DNA of 45,967 nucleotides from Vibrio mytili (GCF_000830505.1 NZ_JXOK01000078.1:1-45967), one strand, 5' to 3'; positions 9,439 through 18,660 are shown, counted from the stretch's first letter. Made by a program: numbers and translations. The notes: generated by a model not told the origin, from the letters alone.

Positions 9439-9837
9439 TTAGATGTTGATTAATTTTGCGATTTCCAGGTCAACCATTTTGAGACCATCAAGGCTCTCAA
9501 GCGCTAAATCGAGAGGTCTTGCTCCATTGAACGCATGGTTGTGATTTACCATCCTCATGTAACCATTAATATTCTCTTCAGAATTGAAACAGATTTTTAA
9601 TGACTCATCTATTGCTGTTATCAGGCGGCATCGCTCTCTGAGCTCACAGGTAATTTCAAGTTCTGAAACATCTAAAAACGAATTCGAGCCAAGTAGATTA
9701 TTTTTCTGTGGCTGGCTCAAACCCCATTTGTTGAGTATTTGCTCGGCATGCGTAGCTAAGTCTGAATTGGAACTTTGATTCAGATTCTTAATTTTGGATA
9801 TCGCTAATAATTGATTGCTAGCCGCCAGGCTCCCAAA
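9439..9837 (-). pseudogene. MbcA/ParS/Xre-type antitoxin, 5' end missing
   Basis: The C-terminal toxin-binding domain (DUF2384) is clear: HAEQILNKWGLSQPQKNNLLG, then HNHAFNGARPLDLALESLDG and the end LEIAKLINI. The reading frame runs up to a stop at 9838-9840 without an ATG and without the upstream helix-turn-helix, so the N-terminus is probably lost. This antitoxin class pairs with RES-domain NAD-degrading toxins, but no RES gene follows on the minus strand; CopB debris lies there instead. Probably an orphan remnant. Confidence 0.7.
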
Positions 9838-10146
9838 TTAAGTCAACCAATCTTCACTCACTTCCCAATAACGAATTGCTGTAGAAAAATCGTCTACTAC
9901 TAATTTAGAGTCTATTAGCTTAACTTCTAGTTTTCCCTTTGTTCCGGCATAAGTCCAAAAGTGACCAGAGAGTCTCTTTTGTTCGCCAAATTCAACTAAA
10001 GATAGCTGTGCAGCTCCCTTTCTAATATTGTTTTCGAAGTCGCTATCTTCCTCATTAAATATGTAGGCTAACAGCTTCAGCCCAGCATTTTCATCATAAA
10101 TAAGTTTCTCAACTTTAGAAGCGGTGTTTGCAGGTTTGCACTTCAT
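9838..10146 (-). CDS. Hypothetical protein, probably 5'-truncated
   Basis: 102 residues, family not recognised. The body (KLLAYIFNEEDSDFEN..., LSLVEFGEQKRLSGHFWTY, YWEVSEDWLT) looks like a small soluble alpha/beta protein. Its first ~12 codons overlap, antisense, the Tn3 transposase remnant beginning near 10112, so the native start was probably replaced at that junction. It abuts the antitoxin fragment with a shared stop position. Function unknown. Confidence 0.45.
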   Translation of the reverse strand: MKCKPANTASKVEKLIYDENAGLKLLAYIFNEEDSDFENNIRKGAAQLSLVEFGEQKRLSGHFWTYAGTKGKLEVKLIDSKLVVDDFSTAIRYWEVSEDWLT

Positions 10147-10819
10147 GGATGTTGCCTTCGCACCTCGAATAAAGAACGTTCATAGTCAAACGCTGTATGC
10201 CTATGATTCCAAAACTACCCAGAAGCATTTCGATTCTCCATTGGATCCCAAAACACAAATTAATAAGAAATTGATATTGGAAAATTGGGACGACATTTTA
10301 CGACTTATGGCATCAATGAAGTTAATGCGTTGTAGCGCTTCACAAATGCTGAAAATGTTATCTGGTAGCGAACGGGACAATATTTTATACAAAGCATTTA
10401 AAGAATTTGGAAGACTACTGAAGACCCACTTCATCTTGAATTACATCGATGATGAAGAGCTTAGACAGAATATACAAAAGCAGCTGAATAGGGTTGAACT
10501 CGGGCAGAAGCTAGCGGACAAGGTATTGTTCGGTAGGAATGGAAAGCTTCAAGTAGGCTTGCAGGATGAAATACAGCTGGTTATGGCTAGCAACACGTTA
10601 CTGCGTAATATCATCATATTGTGGAATTACCTGTTTTTATCTGACTACTGCGTGTCGCTCAACTCCCAGGATGAACGCGCTGAGGTAATTGAATCAATAT
10701 CTACTGGCTCAGTCATTTCATAGGCGCACATTAATTTTATGGGAATTTATGAATTTAACCCTGAAAGTAGAAGCCTGTTTGCCGCAAGCTTAAAACAGAT
10801 GAAAAACGTAGTTATATAG
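10112..10819 (+). pseudogene. Tn3-family transposase C-terminal remnant
   Basis: Homologous to the last ~230 residues of Tn3-family transposases: FAGLHFMDVAFAPRIKNV, the NWDDILRLMASMK block, FGRLLKTHFILNYIDDEELR and NRVELGQKLADKVLF with the third catalytic acid. It starts mid-protein. An in-frame TAG at 10722-10724 stands where the family has Trp (SW-HIN); beyond it the same frame continues with AHINFMGIYEF and runs to about 10819. So it is a remnant with both a 5' deletion and a nonsense mutation, unrelated in detail to the other two transposases here. Confidence 0.8.
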
Positions 10820-10835
10820 CATTAAAAACAATTGG

Positions 10836-11057
10836 TTACGGAAATTTATCGTAATTTAGTGACCTAAACGGTATTTCAGCCAATTTGGCTCGTCTCGGGA
10901 ACGACAGATCTAATCGTGAAATGTCCTCGCCAGCCCTAGACACTCTTTGTCTCGCAGCATCCGGAGTTAGTTTCAACGTGTTAACTAGGTACTCCGTTAT
11001 TTCAGAGCTCAAAGCTGGTCCGTGTTTTTTTAGGTATTTATGAACCAAATTATTCAT
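10836..11057 (-). CDS. Small winged-helix-like hypothetical protein, possibly truncated
   Basis: 73 residues. The N-terminal ~45 residues (HKYLKKHGPALSSEITEYL, LTPDAARQRVSR) resemble a small helix-turn-helix. The end stops next to the Tn3 remnant and lacks a domain-like finish, so the original gene may have been longer. I do not recognise the family. Confidence 0.45.
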   Translation of the reverse strand: MNNLVHKYLKKHGPALSSEITEYLVNTLKLTPDAARQRVSRAGEDISRLDLSFPRRAKLAEIPFRSLNYDKFP

Positions 11058-11228
11058 GTCACACTGCGCTATATATACAAGATGAATTAGTAAAGGACCA
11101 AAAGAAAAAGCCTAACAGAGACCCCTTTAAAATTGGGGGCTACAGAGGTGTTCTTTTTGGTTTTTAACTAAGAGTGTCACAGTCGCCAAAAAAAGGCTAT
11201 GGCTTGTGCTATAGAGAGAGCGGGAAGT

Positions 11229-11250
11229 TCAATTTGGCATGCCAAATTGA
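11229..11250. promoter_or_regulatory. 22-bp perfect palindrome
   Basis: TCAATTTGGCA followed directly by its reverse complement TGCCAAATTGA. Such a spacer-free palindrome is typical of an operator or partition-type site for a dimeric protein. The neighbouring ribbon-helix-helix gene (11301-11582) is the obvious candidate binder. Confidence 0.5.
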
Positions 11251-11272
11251 GAATTAGTTAAATAAATATATT

Positions 11273-11313
11273 AAGTACTTTATAAGTATTTTTAAAATAC
11301 TTATAAAGTACTT
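11273..11313. terminator. 41-bp palindrome over the stop of the ribbon-helix-helix gene
   Basis: AAGTACTTTATAAGTATTTT and its exact reverse complement are separated by a single T: 20-bp arms, entirely A+T apart from four G/C pairs. It covers the stop codon of the minus-strand gene, so it would form a long hairpin at the transcript's end. It could equally be a protein-binding site. Confidence 0.55.
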
Positions 11314-11582
11314 TTAATGTGTTGGCTCTTTTGCGACATTTGTTTCTCTGCGGCTAATAGTGCTTGCTGCCTTATATAAACAGCGACTGGAACACCAAGC
11401 TGTTCAGCTGCTTCTTCTATTAACTTATATTCAGAGTCATTCATATTCATAGTAAACCTGGGCTTTCTTTTTTTCTCTTCAGGAATAGAAGGCCTGCCCA
11501 TTTTTACTTCTTTATTATTTGAACCTGACTCCCAGCTGCTCTTTGAGTCAGATTTTGATTCTGTTATCCAATCCTTAGCCAT
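11301..11582 (-). CDS. Ribbon-helix-helix DNA-binding protein
   Basis: 93 residues. A polar N-terminal tail (~35 residues, Ser/Lys-rich) precedes MGRPSIPEEKKRKPRFTMN and a compact RHH-like region, NDSEYKLIEEAAEQLG then VAVYIRQQALL. This fits small plasmid DNA-binding proteins such as partition adaptors, copy-control repressors or MobC-like relaxosome proteins. It overlaps the upstream gene by 8 bases (ATG reached via GGAG), so the pair forms an operon. Two large palindromes directly downstream may be its binding sites. Exact role unknown. Confidence 0.65.
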   Translation of the reverse strand: MAKDWITESKSDSKSSWESGSNNKEVKMGRPSIPEEKKRKPRFTMNMNDSEYKLIEEAAEQLGVPVAVYIRQQALLAAEKQMSQKSQHIKSTL

Positions 11583-11772
11583 TAGACATCTCCAGGATTT
11601 TTGTAACCAGAGTTTTTACTTCATTTCGGGCTCTGGTTGTTCCGTTTAAGTTATCGGTGTTGCGTGTGAAAATAGTTTTGTAGTCATTCATGGTTCTTGC
11701 ATATATTGCTAAATAACTAATTAGCTCGTGTTCCGGCGCTAAATGAGTTCTAACTTCTTTTTGATCACTCAC
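11575..11772 (-). CDS. Small hypothetical protein upstream of the RHH gene
   Basis: 65 residues from a GTG at 11772 (SDQKEVRTHLAPEHELISYL...). The frame runs further upstream only because the Tn3-family insertion at 11792 supplies open sequence; rejoining the two flanks across the target duplication gives an in-frame stop seven to ten codons before the GTG. The transposon therefore sits in the promoter or leader and separates it from the divergent gene at 15025. Family not recognised. Confidence 0.55.
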   Translation of the reverse strand: MSDQKEVRTHLAPEHELISYLAIYARTMNDYKTIFTRNTDNLNGTTRARNEVKTLVTKILEMSNG

Positions 11773-11791
11773 TCTTTTGTCGAAGCAACTT

Positions 11792-14700
11792 GGGGTTCTA
11801 GGGATTTTCCCCTCTAAAAAGACATAATCCTCTGTAGACCACACCAATAAATGGCTGCGGAGGTGGTTTACTTTCAGCTTGGAGCCTAATCATCCACTAT
11901 CGGCCTTGTTATTTCGCCAATATTGGGCAATTTCCCAGTATTAGTGAAGTTATACGTTCCGCTTAAGTTGATATTTTGCCACGCAACGGGCGAAACAGCA
12001 CGAGTGATACCCGCTTTCTCTTCATCTCCTCTCGCTTCAAAGTGTCCCAGCAGATGACTCAGTATCGCGGAGTTGAAGTAGATGATCGCGTTGGCAAGCA
12101 ATCTTGCACATTCATTCCAGATAGCGATTTCACTCTCGTTTTTGCCTCGGAACTGATCGCCATTCACCGACGCAATAGCCCGTCTCAGGAAGTGCCACGC
12201 TTCTCCCCGGTTAAGGCACGCTGAACGTACTGCCGCAAACTGGCATTGTCTATGTAATCCAGTAAATATTGCGCTTTGACCAGTCGATTATACTCCGTCA
12301 GCGCCTGTAATGTCGGGTGCCCCGAAGGATAACCAGACAACTTTCTTACCAGCATTGCCTGTGTCGTTCGCTTTGTCTGAAGTGACAGAACAATGCGCCT
12401 AATATCCTGCCATCCCGTTTCGATGACATTCGTCCTGATGGGCTTTTTCAGGGCAAGGTTGGTGCCGCCGTGTTCATTTTCAGTTACGTCAAACAGATCA
12501 TTGATGACACTACTGAACTGCGCGTATCGCGGTGCAAAACTGTAACCGCATAGATCCAGTAAGGCGAAGTTAACATGATTGACACCGTGTGTATCTGTCG
12601 AGAGTACGTCAGGTTTGATTTCACTGCTGTTGGATTGTAACAGGTCATAAATATAGTGTGATTCGTGCTCGTTGGAACCGATGATCCGAGCATTGAGGGC
12701 GCTGTGGTTGGCCACCAGTGTCATGGCCGTGATCCCTTTGTTGGTGCCGAAATACTTAGAGGAGTACCGGGTTTTAAAGGTTTCCAGATGGGTTTCGAAT
12801 TTCTGACCATCCGCACTGGCATGCAGCTGGTCCTCCTGAATATGGTAGTGGCGGAAGATGGGTAGCGCTGCAACCGCATTATTGATCACGTCGCTGGCGT
12901 CATGCAGCGTTTCAGGCCGGATATAGTTGGCCTGCACCGTACTCAGGTGTTCATAGCTTCGATCGGAGATCTGCGCCATGCCATACACACCACGGTGAGT
13001 GGCGTTGGCAATCAGAATGGCCAGTAAATCATCCTGATGAGTGAACCCTTGTTTTTGTATCGGAAGTACATGAGTCAGACATTTCATGAACCCGGTTTCG
13101 CGCTCTACATACCGCAGTACATCCGCGATACCGACCGGTTGCATTCGCTTAAAAAAGGGATTGTTGACCAGAGATGTAGCGCTTTTGGTCGGCAGACGCC
13201 AGCGGGTACCGGTACGATTTTTCATGATCACATTTCGATTGTCTCCCTCATCAATATGGAGAGCAACGTCTTTGAGTGCACTTTCCAGCCGGTGTTGTTT
13301 CTCCTGTAACAATAACTCTGCGGGCTGTTTTAGTCTGTCCAGTGTTGATGAGGCCAGCAAGGTATCCTGCGATGTCTGGGGGATCAGGTCGTCTTCCAGT
13401 GCGCGGTATTTGGTAACATTTGGCAAATAAATGCGTCCATTCAGTCGTGAGGTTAACTGCCGGTAGAGCAGCCATTCGTAACGTTGCGGGTTAACGTTAT
13501 CCTGTTTAACCAACCATGGGAGGTGCTTTTTCGGGATGAGCGACGTATCCATCGTCTTCAGTGGTCCACCGAATGCGATTTCCGTCTGCATCTGTTGAAG
13601 TTGGGCGACGACGGCTTCTGAGCCTTTACCGGCCTCACATTCAAGGCACAAGAACACCTGCCTTAACAGTTGCTCCAGGAGATTGCATTGTTCATCGTAA
13701 TGTTGCCACTGGTACTCTTCCACGGTCCGTTTCTGTTTTTTCAGGTAAAGGCAGAGGGTCTGGATATCCCTGTCATTCATGACCTTCAATGCCTGTTGTC
13801 TGACTACTGAGAAGGGTTGATTATCATCAATGTTCTCATCCACAAACAGATGCAGTAACTCTGCCGCTTTCGTGACATTGTCCGCGGCTGACTGCCAGGA
13901 CAGGAACACTGCTTGTTGTGCAAAGGTGTTGGCAGCTTCTTGTTGCTTGCGGATATGGTAAATGAACCCATCAGTTAACCGTTCCAGTGCCAGTTGTATC
14001 CGCTCTGTCAGGTGACATAGCAACCATAGATGCTGCTGTGCGCGTTTGAATCGTTTGAGTTTACTACCGTAATAGTTGATGAGCTCACCGAAGTGTTGTC
14101 GATTTTTAAGAGACAGATTAAGCCCATCGATAACGCCATTGATTTGCGTGCGCCATGGCGCTAACTGATGATAAAGGGCAAGCTCTTTTTTAAGTTCAGG
14201 TACGGTCAGACTTTTTGCACCGCCTCTGAGCTGGTTCAGGCTTAGTCCGTCATCAATGGCTGTTATGCTGTCCAGAAAGACGTGAAGTTCAGGACTGGTG
14301 AGTTGATTAAGTTGGTGCGCCAGGTCTTTTCTGACCTGCTGCATCGCTCTGCTTATCAGTCTCTGGAGTACGGTGTACCTAGGGATAGCAATGCTGTGAC
14401 TGGTTAGGAATTCAATAGCAGTATCAAAGAGGTAACGCGGCTCCAGCCAGGCATTGCCCACCTGAACAAGGTGGTCGAAAAGAGAATTGAAGTGCTGACT
14501 TTCGTCCCATTTGTGATAACCAGCAAGGTCTAATACTTTTGCGTAGAGTCGATCTTTTTGTTTTTGTGAGGGAGTGAATGGTCTGAGCCCCTTGCCGCCA
14601 AGCAGCTCTTTACTGATGAACATTAAATCCTTAGAAACCTGCGAGTAAGCGATATCTAGGATGACGGGCTTTGATTTGAAGTATCCCAAAATCGCGACAA

Positions 14701-15002
14701 AGTAACATCTATGAGCTCTGAGACGAATTGACCGAAAAACTGCCAATTCCGCATCGTTCAGAGAAAAGTACAGACGTTGTTCTTCGATTGAAAAAATGGG
14801 TGGGGAATAAAGATTTGCCTGTTCTGCTCTCGTGAGAATAGTAATTTCGTTTTTGATGGCCATATCAGGGCTGTTCCGTATTAAATGTACGATATTTACC
14901 TAATTTGCCACACTTATAAGTAGTAACCCACCTCCGCAGCCATTTATTGGTGTGGTCTACAGAGAATTATGTCTTTTTAGAGGGGAAAATCCCTAGAACC
15001 CC
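11792..15002. mobile_element. Complete Tn3-family insertion, 3211 bp
   Basis: Both ends begin GGGGTTCTAGGGATTTTCCC and match over about 81 bp (11792-11872 and the reverse complement of 14922-15002) with two mismatches. The 5-bp sequence AACTT flanks both sides (11787-11791 and 15003-15007), a perfect target duplication of Tn3-family size. The only gene inside is the transposase; there is no resolvase, so it behaves as an insertion sequence. It resembles marine Tn3-family ISs such as the ISSod9/ISVsa19 type (memory, not checked). The intact duplication means a recent insertion. Confidence 0.93.
11886..14863 (-). pseudogene. tnpA: Transposase of the 3.2-kb Tn3-family element, one-base frameshift
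   Basis: About 990 residues when repaired. The long first part (to 12185) has the N-terminal DNA-binding region, then the catalytic core with Asp in ASADGQKFETH and Asp in LSTDTHGVNHVNF. It ends with GEKRGTS and a stop. The expected continuation, RGEAWHFLRRAIASVNG with the catalytic Glu, and the tail SPVAWQNINLSGTYNF lie in another frame down to 11886. One added T near 12213 (GGTTAAGG to GGTTTAAGG on plus) joins the parts exactly. A sequencing deletion is as likely as a real mutation, given the intact ends of the element. Confidence 0.9.
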
Positions 15003-15024
15003 AACTTGAGGTGAAAGATTAGTT

Positions 15025-15513
15025 ATGAGCGAAACTAAATTGTTTGGTGAAGCTTTTAAAATCTATAACAAACACCAGCGTGTTGTAGTTCAGTTCCAGT
15101 ATACAGAGACCCAAAAGGATGAATATCCTTCGGTCACAATCGAGATTGCGCCACTTCTTGGCACTGATGCAAACTGGCAGGAAAAAATTTCCGTCCAGTT
15201 GACAAGGTATGAGCTTACCAGCTTTACTCAGGTACTGTTCGGCCTTGCTCGTTTATCTGAGGGGGCTTATCACGGTTCTAAGCGTAACAAAGGTTTCAAA
15301 TTGCAACATAATGGACCCGAAGGGATTTCACTATCCTTATCAGAAGCAGGGCAGGTTAAACAGTGTTTGTTTAATCCGCAAGAACGTACTGAATTAGGTT
15401 CGTTTATCATTCGACGTCTTGCTATGGGATGGAAAATGACGGTTGCTGATGTGTTGGCAATACTCCGCCAAAGCGCTTTGCTTGAGAGAACAGCTAAAAA
15501 AACAGAGAGCTAG
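15025..15513 (+). CDS. Conserved-looking hypothetical protein
   Basis: 162 residues, soluble, with a good ribosome site (GAGGTGAAAG) before the ATG. Beta-rich start (RVVVQFQYTE..., VTIEIAPLL) and a block like LTRYELTSFTQVLFGLARL followed by RNKGFKLQHN recall single-strand nucleic-acid-binding folds, but this is only a resemblance. The C-terminal part is helical (RRLAMGWKMTVADVLAILR). It was divergent from the 11575-11772 gene before the transposon landed between them, and overlaps the stop of the membrane protease gene by four bases. Function unknown. Confidence 0.6.
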   Translation: MSETKLFGEAFKIYNKHQRVVVQFQYTETQKDEYPSVTIEIAPLLGTDANWQEKISVQLTRYELTSFTQVLFGLARLSEGAYHGSKRNKGFKLQHNGPEGISLSLSEAGQVKQCLFNPQERTELGSFIIRRLAMGWKMTVADVLAILRQSALLERTAKKTES

Positions 15514-16298
15514 CGTTTTGAAACCATAGCGATCATCAGCAATATTACCCACCAAGGCATAGAAAATACAATTGTGGCAGACATAATAGATACACTGTAA
15601 AGCCAATAACCAACCACCATTTCGGTTAGTGGATAATAAGCCTCGAAAATGAAGACAATCCCCGTTAATAACACTCCTACGGCTATCGCTCCCTTCCATG
15701 CGCTCTGCATATCAGCTTTGCTTGGTGTCGAGTGAAACGCCACAACGCTGCTGATCAGCATCCAGAGCCAGAACTGAGGCTCCGAGCTCACGGAAAGAAT
15801 CGCAATACCAGCACCAGAAATGCCGTACTGCACAGCATAGAAAGCATCTTTGACTGGATCGCCCGTTATTCCCATAGGAATTTCTACTATACGCCAAGCC
15901 AGCGTATCCAATAAGCCTGGAAGCATTAGCTTTGTAGTTAAGTATATAACTGCACCAGCTCCTATCAAAGGAGCAATACCAATAAAGAAAAGCCCGACAT
16001 TTTGCAACGGTGACAACACGTTCCATTGATGCTCGACGTATCCCAAGCGGCCATGCCCAGCAGTGTATTCAAAAAACTTTATTTTGGTTATTCGGTGCCG
16101 AAAAAGGAACGCGGCAATAGCATGACTGAGTTCATGAATAGGCACTCCAATAGCTGCTGTAGCTAAGTACACCCCCCGGCTGCCTTTATTGCTAAGCGCA
16201 ATAGGGGTTAACAACTTTCCAATAAGGTTTTGAATAATGACCACCAGCACAATGGGCAGCAAACCAACTAAAAACCATGTCAGGAATGATACGAGCAT
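15510..16298 (-). CDS. M50-like membrane metalloprotease
   Basis: 262 residues with about six or seven hydrophobic segments. The motif GVPIHELSHAIAAFLF near residues 52-67 is an HExxH zinc site (His55, Glu56, His59) inside a membrane helix, as in site-2 protease relatives, with a GIAPLIGAG segment later. The family second motif (NPxPxxxLDG) is not evident, so it may be a divergent M50/DUF3267-type protein. It starts two bases after the recombinase gene stops and is in the same minus-strand cluster. Substrate unknown; a link to regulated proteolysis within the element is inference. Confidence 0.75.
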   Translation of the reverse strand: MLVSFLTWFLVGLLPIVLVVIIQNLIGKLLTPIALSNKGSRGVYLATAAIGVPIHELSHAIAAFLFRHRITKIKFFEYTAGHGRLGYVEHQWNVLSPLQNVGLFFIGIAPLIGAGAVIYLTTKLMLPGLLDTLAWRIVEIPMGITGDPVKDAFYAVQYGISGAGIAILSVSSEPQFWLWMLISSVVAFHSTPSKADMQSAWKGAIAVGVLLTGIVFIFEAYYPLTEMVVGYWLYSVSIMSATIVFSMPWWVILLMIAMVSKR

Positions 16299-16299
16299 G

Positions 16300-17268
16300 T
16301 TAAATTACCAACCTCTTACTTGCATTTCGCATTTGCTCATCTTTGATGCGAATATACCGTTGAGTGGTAGTAACGCTAGCATGTCCCATCATATCCTTTA
16401 AGGTCATGATATCAACGCCAGTTTCCAATAAGTCGTTCGCGTAAGTCCGACGCAAGTCATGAGGAGAGCAATGCTCTAACCCAGCTTCCATTCGTCTAGT
16501 TCTCAAGATTTCGTAGATTGCCTGATCTGTCATTCGACTGTCTTGTACATCATCATGTCGTCGAATTCTTGGAAAAAGAGGCCCAGGCTGTTCACCTCGA
16601 ACATCATTAACCCACAATTTTAATCTTCTAAGCGTTCCGTCGGGCATAAAGGCCAATCGTTCTTTATTACCTTTCCCCATAACTGTAATTGCTTGTTCTC
16701 GCCAATTTATATGACCTAGATCTAGGGCCACTATTTCACTTCTCCTTAAACCGCAGCCTAAAAGCACCCCAAAAATTGCACTATCTCTAACTCCTTTACA
16801 TCGTGAGTCTTCATCACACACTTTGAAAAGCTGGGCAACTTCATGACGTTCTAGCGCTCTCCCTTTGGGAATTCTTTCGCCACGCACATTCTTTATTTGC
16901 TTGATATGGTGATAACTTTCCATATCAATCTGCTTCATTGTCCATGCTTCAAGAGCGACGCCTTTTAACCCAGCAAGATAGGTGTTAATGGTGTCTGGGG
17001 CTCTTCCTGCATCAATCAGCAAGTCAATAATACCCTGGACATGGTGGCGTCTCATTGTCCCCCAGTCACAATGAAACATGCTTTGGTTGCCCGTCATTTT
17101 GGCTACATTATTCAGGAAGTAACCCATTTTTTGACGGCTAAGCTTTGAGCGGAGACTAAGTAAATAGGCTGATGCCGCGTTAGTTTTTATACTGCTCTTA
17201 ATCTGTTCTGCGGTGATCAGCTCTCCTTGTTGTTCCGCAGTTATTATGTTGTTAGCGTGATATTCCAT
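16300..17268 (-). CDS. Tyrosine recombinase / integrase
   Basis: 322 residues from the ATG at 17268 (MEYHANN), chosen for AGAGAAACC just upstream; the frame is open further up. An N-terminal SAM-like core-binding domain is followed by a catalytic domain holding all expected residues: Arg in GCGLRRSEIVAL, Lys in GKGNKERL, His and Arg in SPHDLRRTYAND, His in MGHASVTTTQRYI and the nucleophile Tyr there. It resembles XerD/integron-type integrases without the integron-specific insertion. It may move the 15510-18555 cluster, but I found no att sites. Confidence 0.9.
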   Translation of the reverse strand: MEYHANNIITAEQQGELITAEQIKSSIKTNAASAYLLSLRSKLSRQKMGYFLNNVAKMTGNQSMFHCDWGTMRRHHVQGIIDLLIDAGRAPDTINTYLAGLKGVALEAWTMKQIDMESYHHIKQIKNVRGERIPKGRALERHEVAQLFKVCDEDSRCKGVRDSAIFGVLLGCGLRRSEIVALDLGHINWREQAITVMGKGNKERLAFMPDGTLRRLKLWVNDVRGEQPGPLFPRIRRHDDVQDSRMTDQAIYEILRTRRMEAGLEHCSPHDLRRTYANDLLETGVDIMTLKDMMGHASVTTTQRYIRIKDEQMRNASKRLVI

Positions 17269-17326
17269 GTTGGTTTCTCTTCTTTTCATGCACGTTGTAT
17301 CGAGAGTAGGGGGCCACATTCACTAG

Positions 17327-18010
17327 TTATTTTTTAAGCCCTAAAGCTACCATCAATAAATCTACGAACTTCTGGGATATTGTTGGTTGCTTTTCTTCTT
17401 TAGGAGCTTTAGCAGCTTGTTCATATTGCTGGATCAAGGGTTCAAACCGTACTGGATTACATAGCAATTTATATACAGTCATATTTGGGCTCTCAATTGG
17501 TTTATTGCTTTCAAAACCAAATTGATCCACCAGGTATTTAGCAACAGCTCCGCTGCGTGAACGACCAAAATAGCAGTGAACGTAGATTTTATTCACTCCA
17601 GAGGAGATTAGTTGAGATATGAAATTTTTTAGTTTCTCTGCCTGTTCTGAATCAATATAAGAACAATAGCGCATTCGAAACTCATCTTTATGGATGTGGA
17701 TAGCGTCTTCACTATAGCCTCCATCAAAAAAAGAATCTCTGTATATCAGCTCCCAGGAACCGAGTTCAGCTAAAGGTTTTCCCGGATCGGTGATAGAAAT
17801 CATTGCTACTCCGAGCTCTGGGTGAATAGTCTCAGCCTCTCTCTGGCTAACAAAAATAACTTTTCCGTTACACATTGGTTCCTCTTTGAATGTTCTTTTG
17901 GGACAATAAAGTGGATTTAGTCTTTGTTTTAGTGGAACAGCTTTGTATCTGGCTGTTTTTTTAATTGCTTTTACACTTTGTTCGTGTGGTGCATTCTTGG
18001 TTTTGCTCAT
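17327..18010 (-). CDS. Protein tyrosine / dual-specificity phosphatase-like protein
   Basis: 227 residues. The signature VHCYFGRSRSGAVAKYL near residue 145 is a CX5R phosphate-binding loop (Cys, then Arg five residues on), with a preceding helix and a general-acid candidate in the RDSFFDGG region. This is the cysteine-phosphatase fold also used by phage and plasmid phosphatase-like proteins. A basic ~45-residue N-terminal extension precedes the domain. The gene follows the 107-residue Cys-rich gene by seven bases. Substrate could be a protein, RNA cap-like end or nucleotide; not decidable. Confidence 0.75.
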   Translation of the reverse strand: MSKTKNAPHEQSVKAIKKTARYKAVPLKQRLNPLYCPKRTFKEEPMCNGKVIFVSQREAETIHPELGVAMISITDPGKPLAELGSWELIYRDSFFDGGYSEDAIHIHKDEFRMRYCSYIDSEQAEKLKNFISQLISSGVNKIYVHCYFGRSRSGAVAKYLVDQFGFESNKPIESPNMTVYKLLCNPVRFEPLIQQYEQAAKAPKEEKQPTISQKFVDLLMVALGLKK

Positions 18011-18017
18011 TGTTTCA

Positions 18018-18341
18018 TTAGAACAGTGAATATCTGCTTGCGTCTTTAGGGTGGGAATCTAATAGTTCTTTGGCCTGGCGTTCACCTTTTGCTGTATTAA
18101 CAGAGAAGTGGACCCCAATGGTTGGACACTTCTCAGGAAGGGTTGTATAAACACCATAATGGCGCATGTCTACAATATAGTCTCTACAGCATAGAGCCAC
18201 ATTATGAACTTTGCCCTCTGCATCGAGACCACCAAAGGTATGACATGGCTGAGTAAACATTCGCTTGCACTTTGAGCAACGAGCGCTGTTTTTGTTGATC
18301 ACTCTACTTAGAACTTTTTCAAACTTTGTTTTATTTAGCAT
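18018..18341 (-). CDS. Small Cys-rich (zinc-finger-like) hypothetical protein
   Basis: 107 residues with a very good ribosome site (GGAGGTGACAT before ATG). Residues 21-52 hold CSKCKRMF, CHTFGG and CC, plausibly one structural zinc site. The rest (KCPTIGVHFSVNTAKGERQAKELL) is soluble. It sits between the small membrane protein and the phosphatase-like gene, with short spacers, so the three probably share a transcript. Family not recognised. Confidence 0.6.
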   Translation of the reverse strand: MLNKTKFEKVLSRVINKNSARCSKCKRMFTQPCHTFGGLDAEGKVHNVALCCRDYIVDMRHYGVYTTLPEKCPTIGVHFSVNTAKGERQAKELLDSHPKDASRYSLF

Positions 18342-18405
18342 ATGTCACCTCCAGAACCTAAGCATCTTACGTGACCGCGTAACAAATGAAATCCATAGCT
18401 CCTCG

Positions 18406-18555
18406 TTAACACCGTGCGTGCTCAAGAGTGTGTTTTTTCATGTCCTCTTTTAGTTTATAGAACTCCCTTTTAAACAAGACATGCCGTATGAGGGTAACTG
18501 CAAAACCAAGAGTTGAAAGTACTGCTGCTACTAGTGCCATTTCAGTTAAATCCAC
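18406..18555 (-). CDS. Small single-pass membrane protein
   Basis: 49 residues from a GTG at 18555, supported by GGAGG ten bases upstream. One hydrophobic segment (MALVAAVLSTLGFAVTLI) is followed by a basic, charged tail (KREFYKLKEDMKKHT). Longer versions of the frame lack a ribosome site. It heads the minus-strand cluster running to 15510. Function unknown. Confidence 0.5.
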   Translation of the reverse strand: MDLTEMALVAAVLSTLGFAVTLIRHVLFKREFYKLKEDMKKHTLEHARC

Positions 18556-18613
18556 GATTTTCCGCCTCCGTACCTTGTTGTACCGAAATATGAAAATGAA
18601 AGTGTGTAGGTAA

Positions 18614-18660
18614 AATAAAGTTTGCCAACATACAACTCTATGTAGAATAAAGTTCGCCAA
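18614..18660. repeat. Direct repeat AATAAAGTTYGCCAA x2
   Basis: AATAAAGTTTGCCAA (18614-18628) and AATAAAGTTCGCCAA (18646-18660) repeat with one mismatch, 32 bases apart. A weaker relative, AATAAAGTCTGACCA, lies at 22861-22875, just after the ietAS-like pair, in the same orientation. They could be recombinase-arm or regulator sites. Confidence 0.45.

Noticed and set aside
12665..13782. Several plus-strand frames within the second Tn3 transposase
   Set aside because: All antisense to the transposase and without family features.
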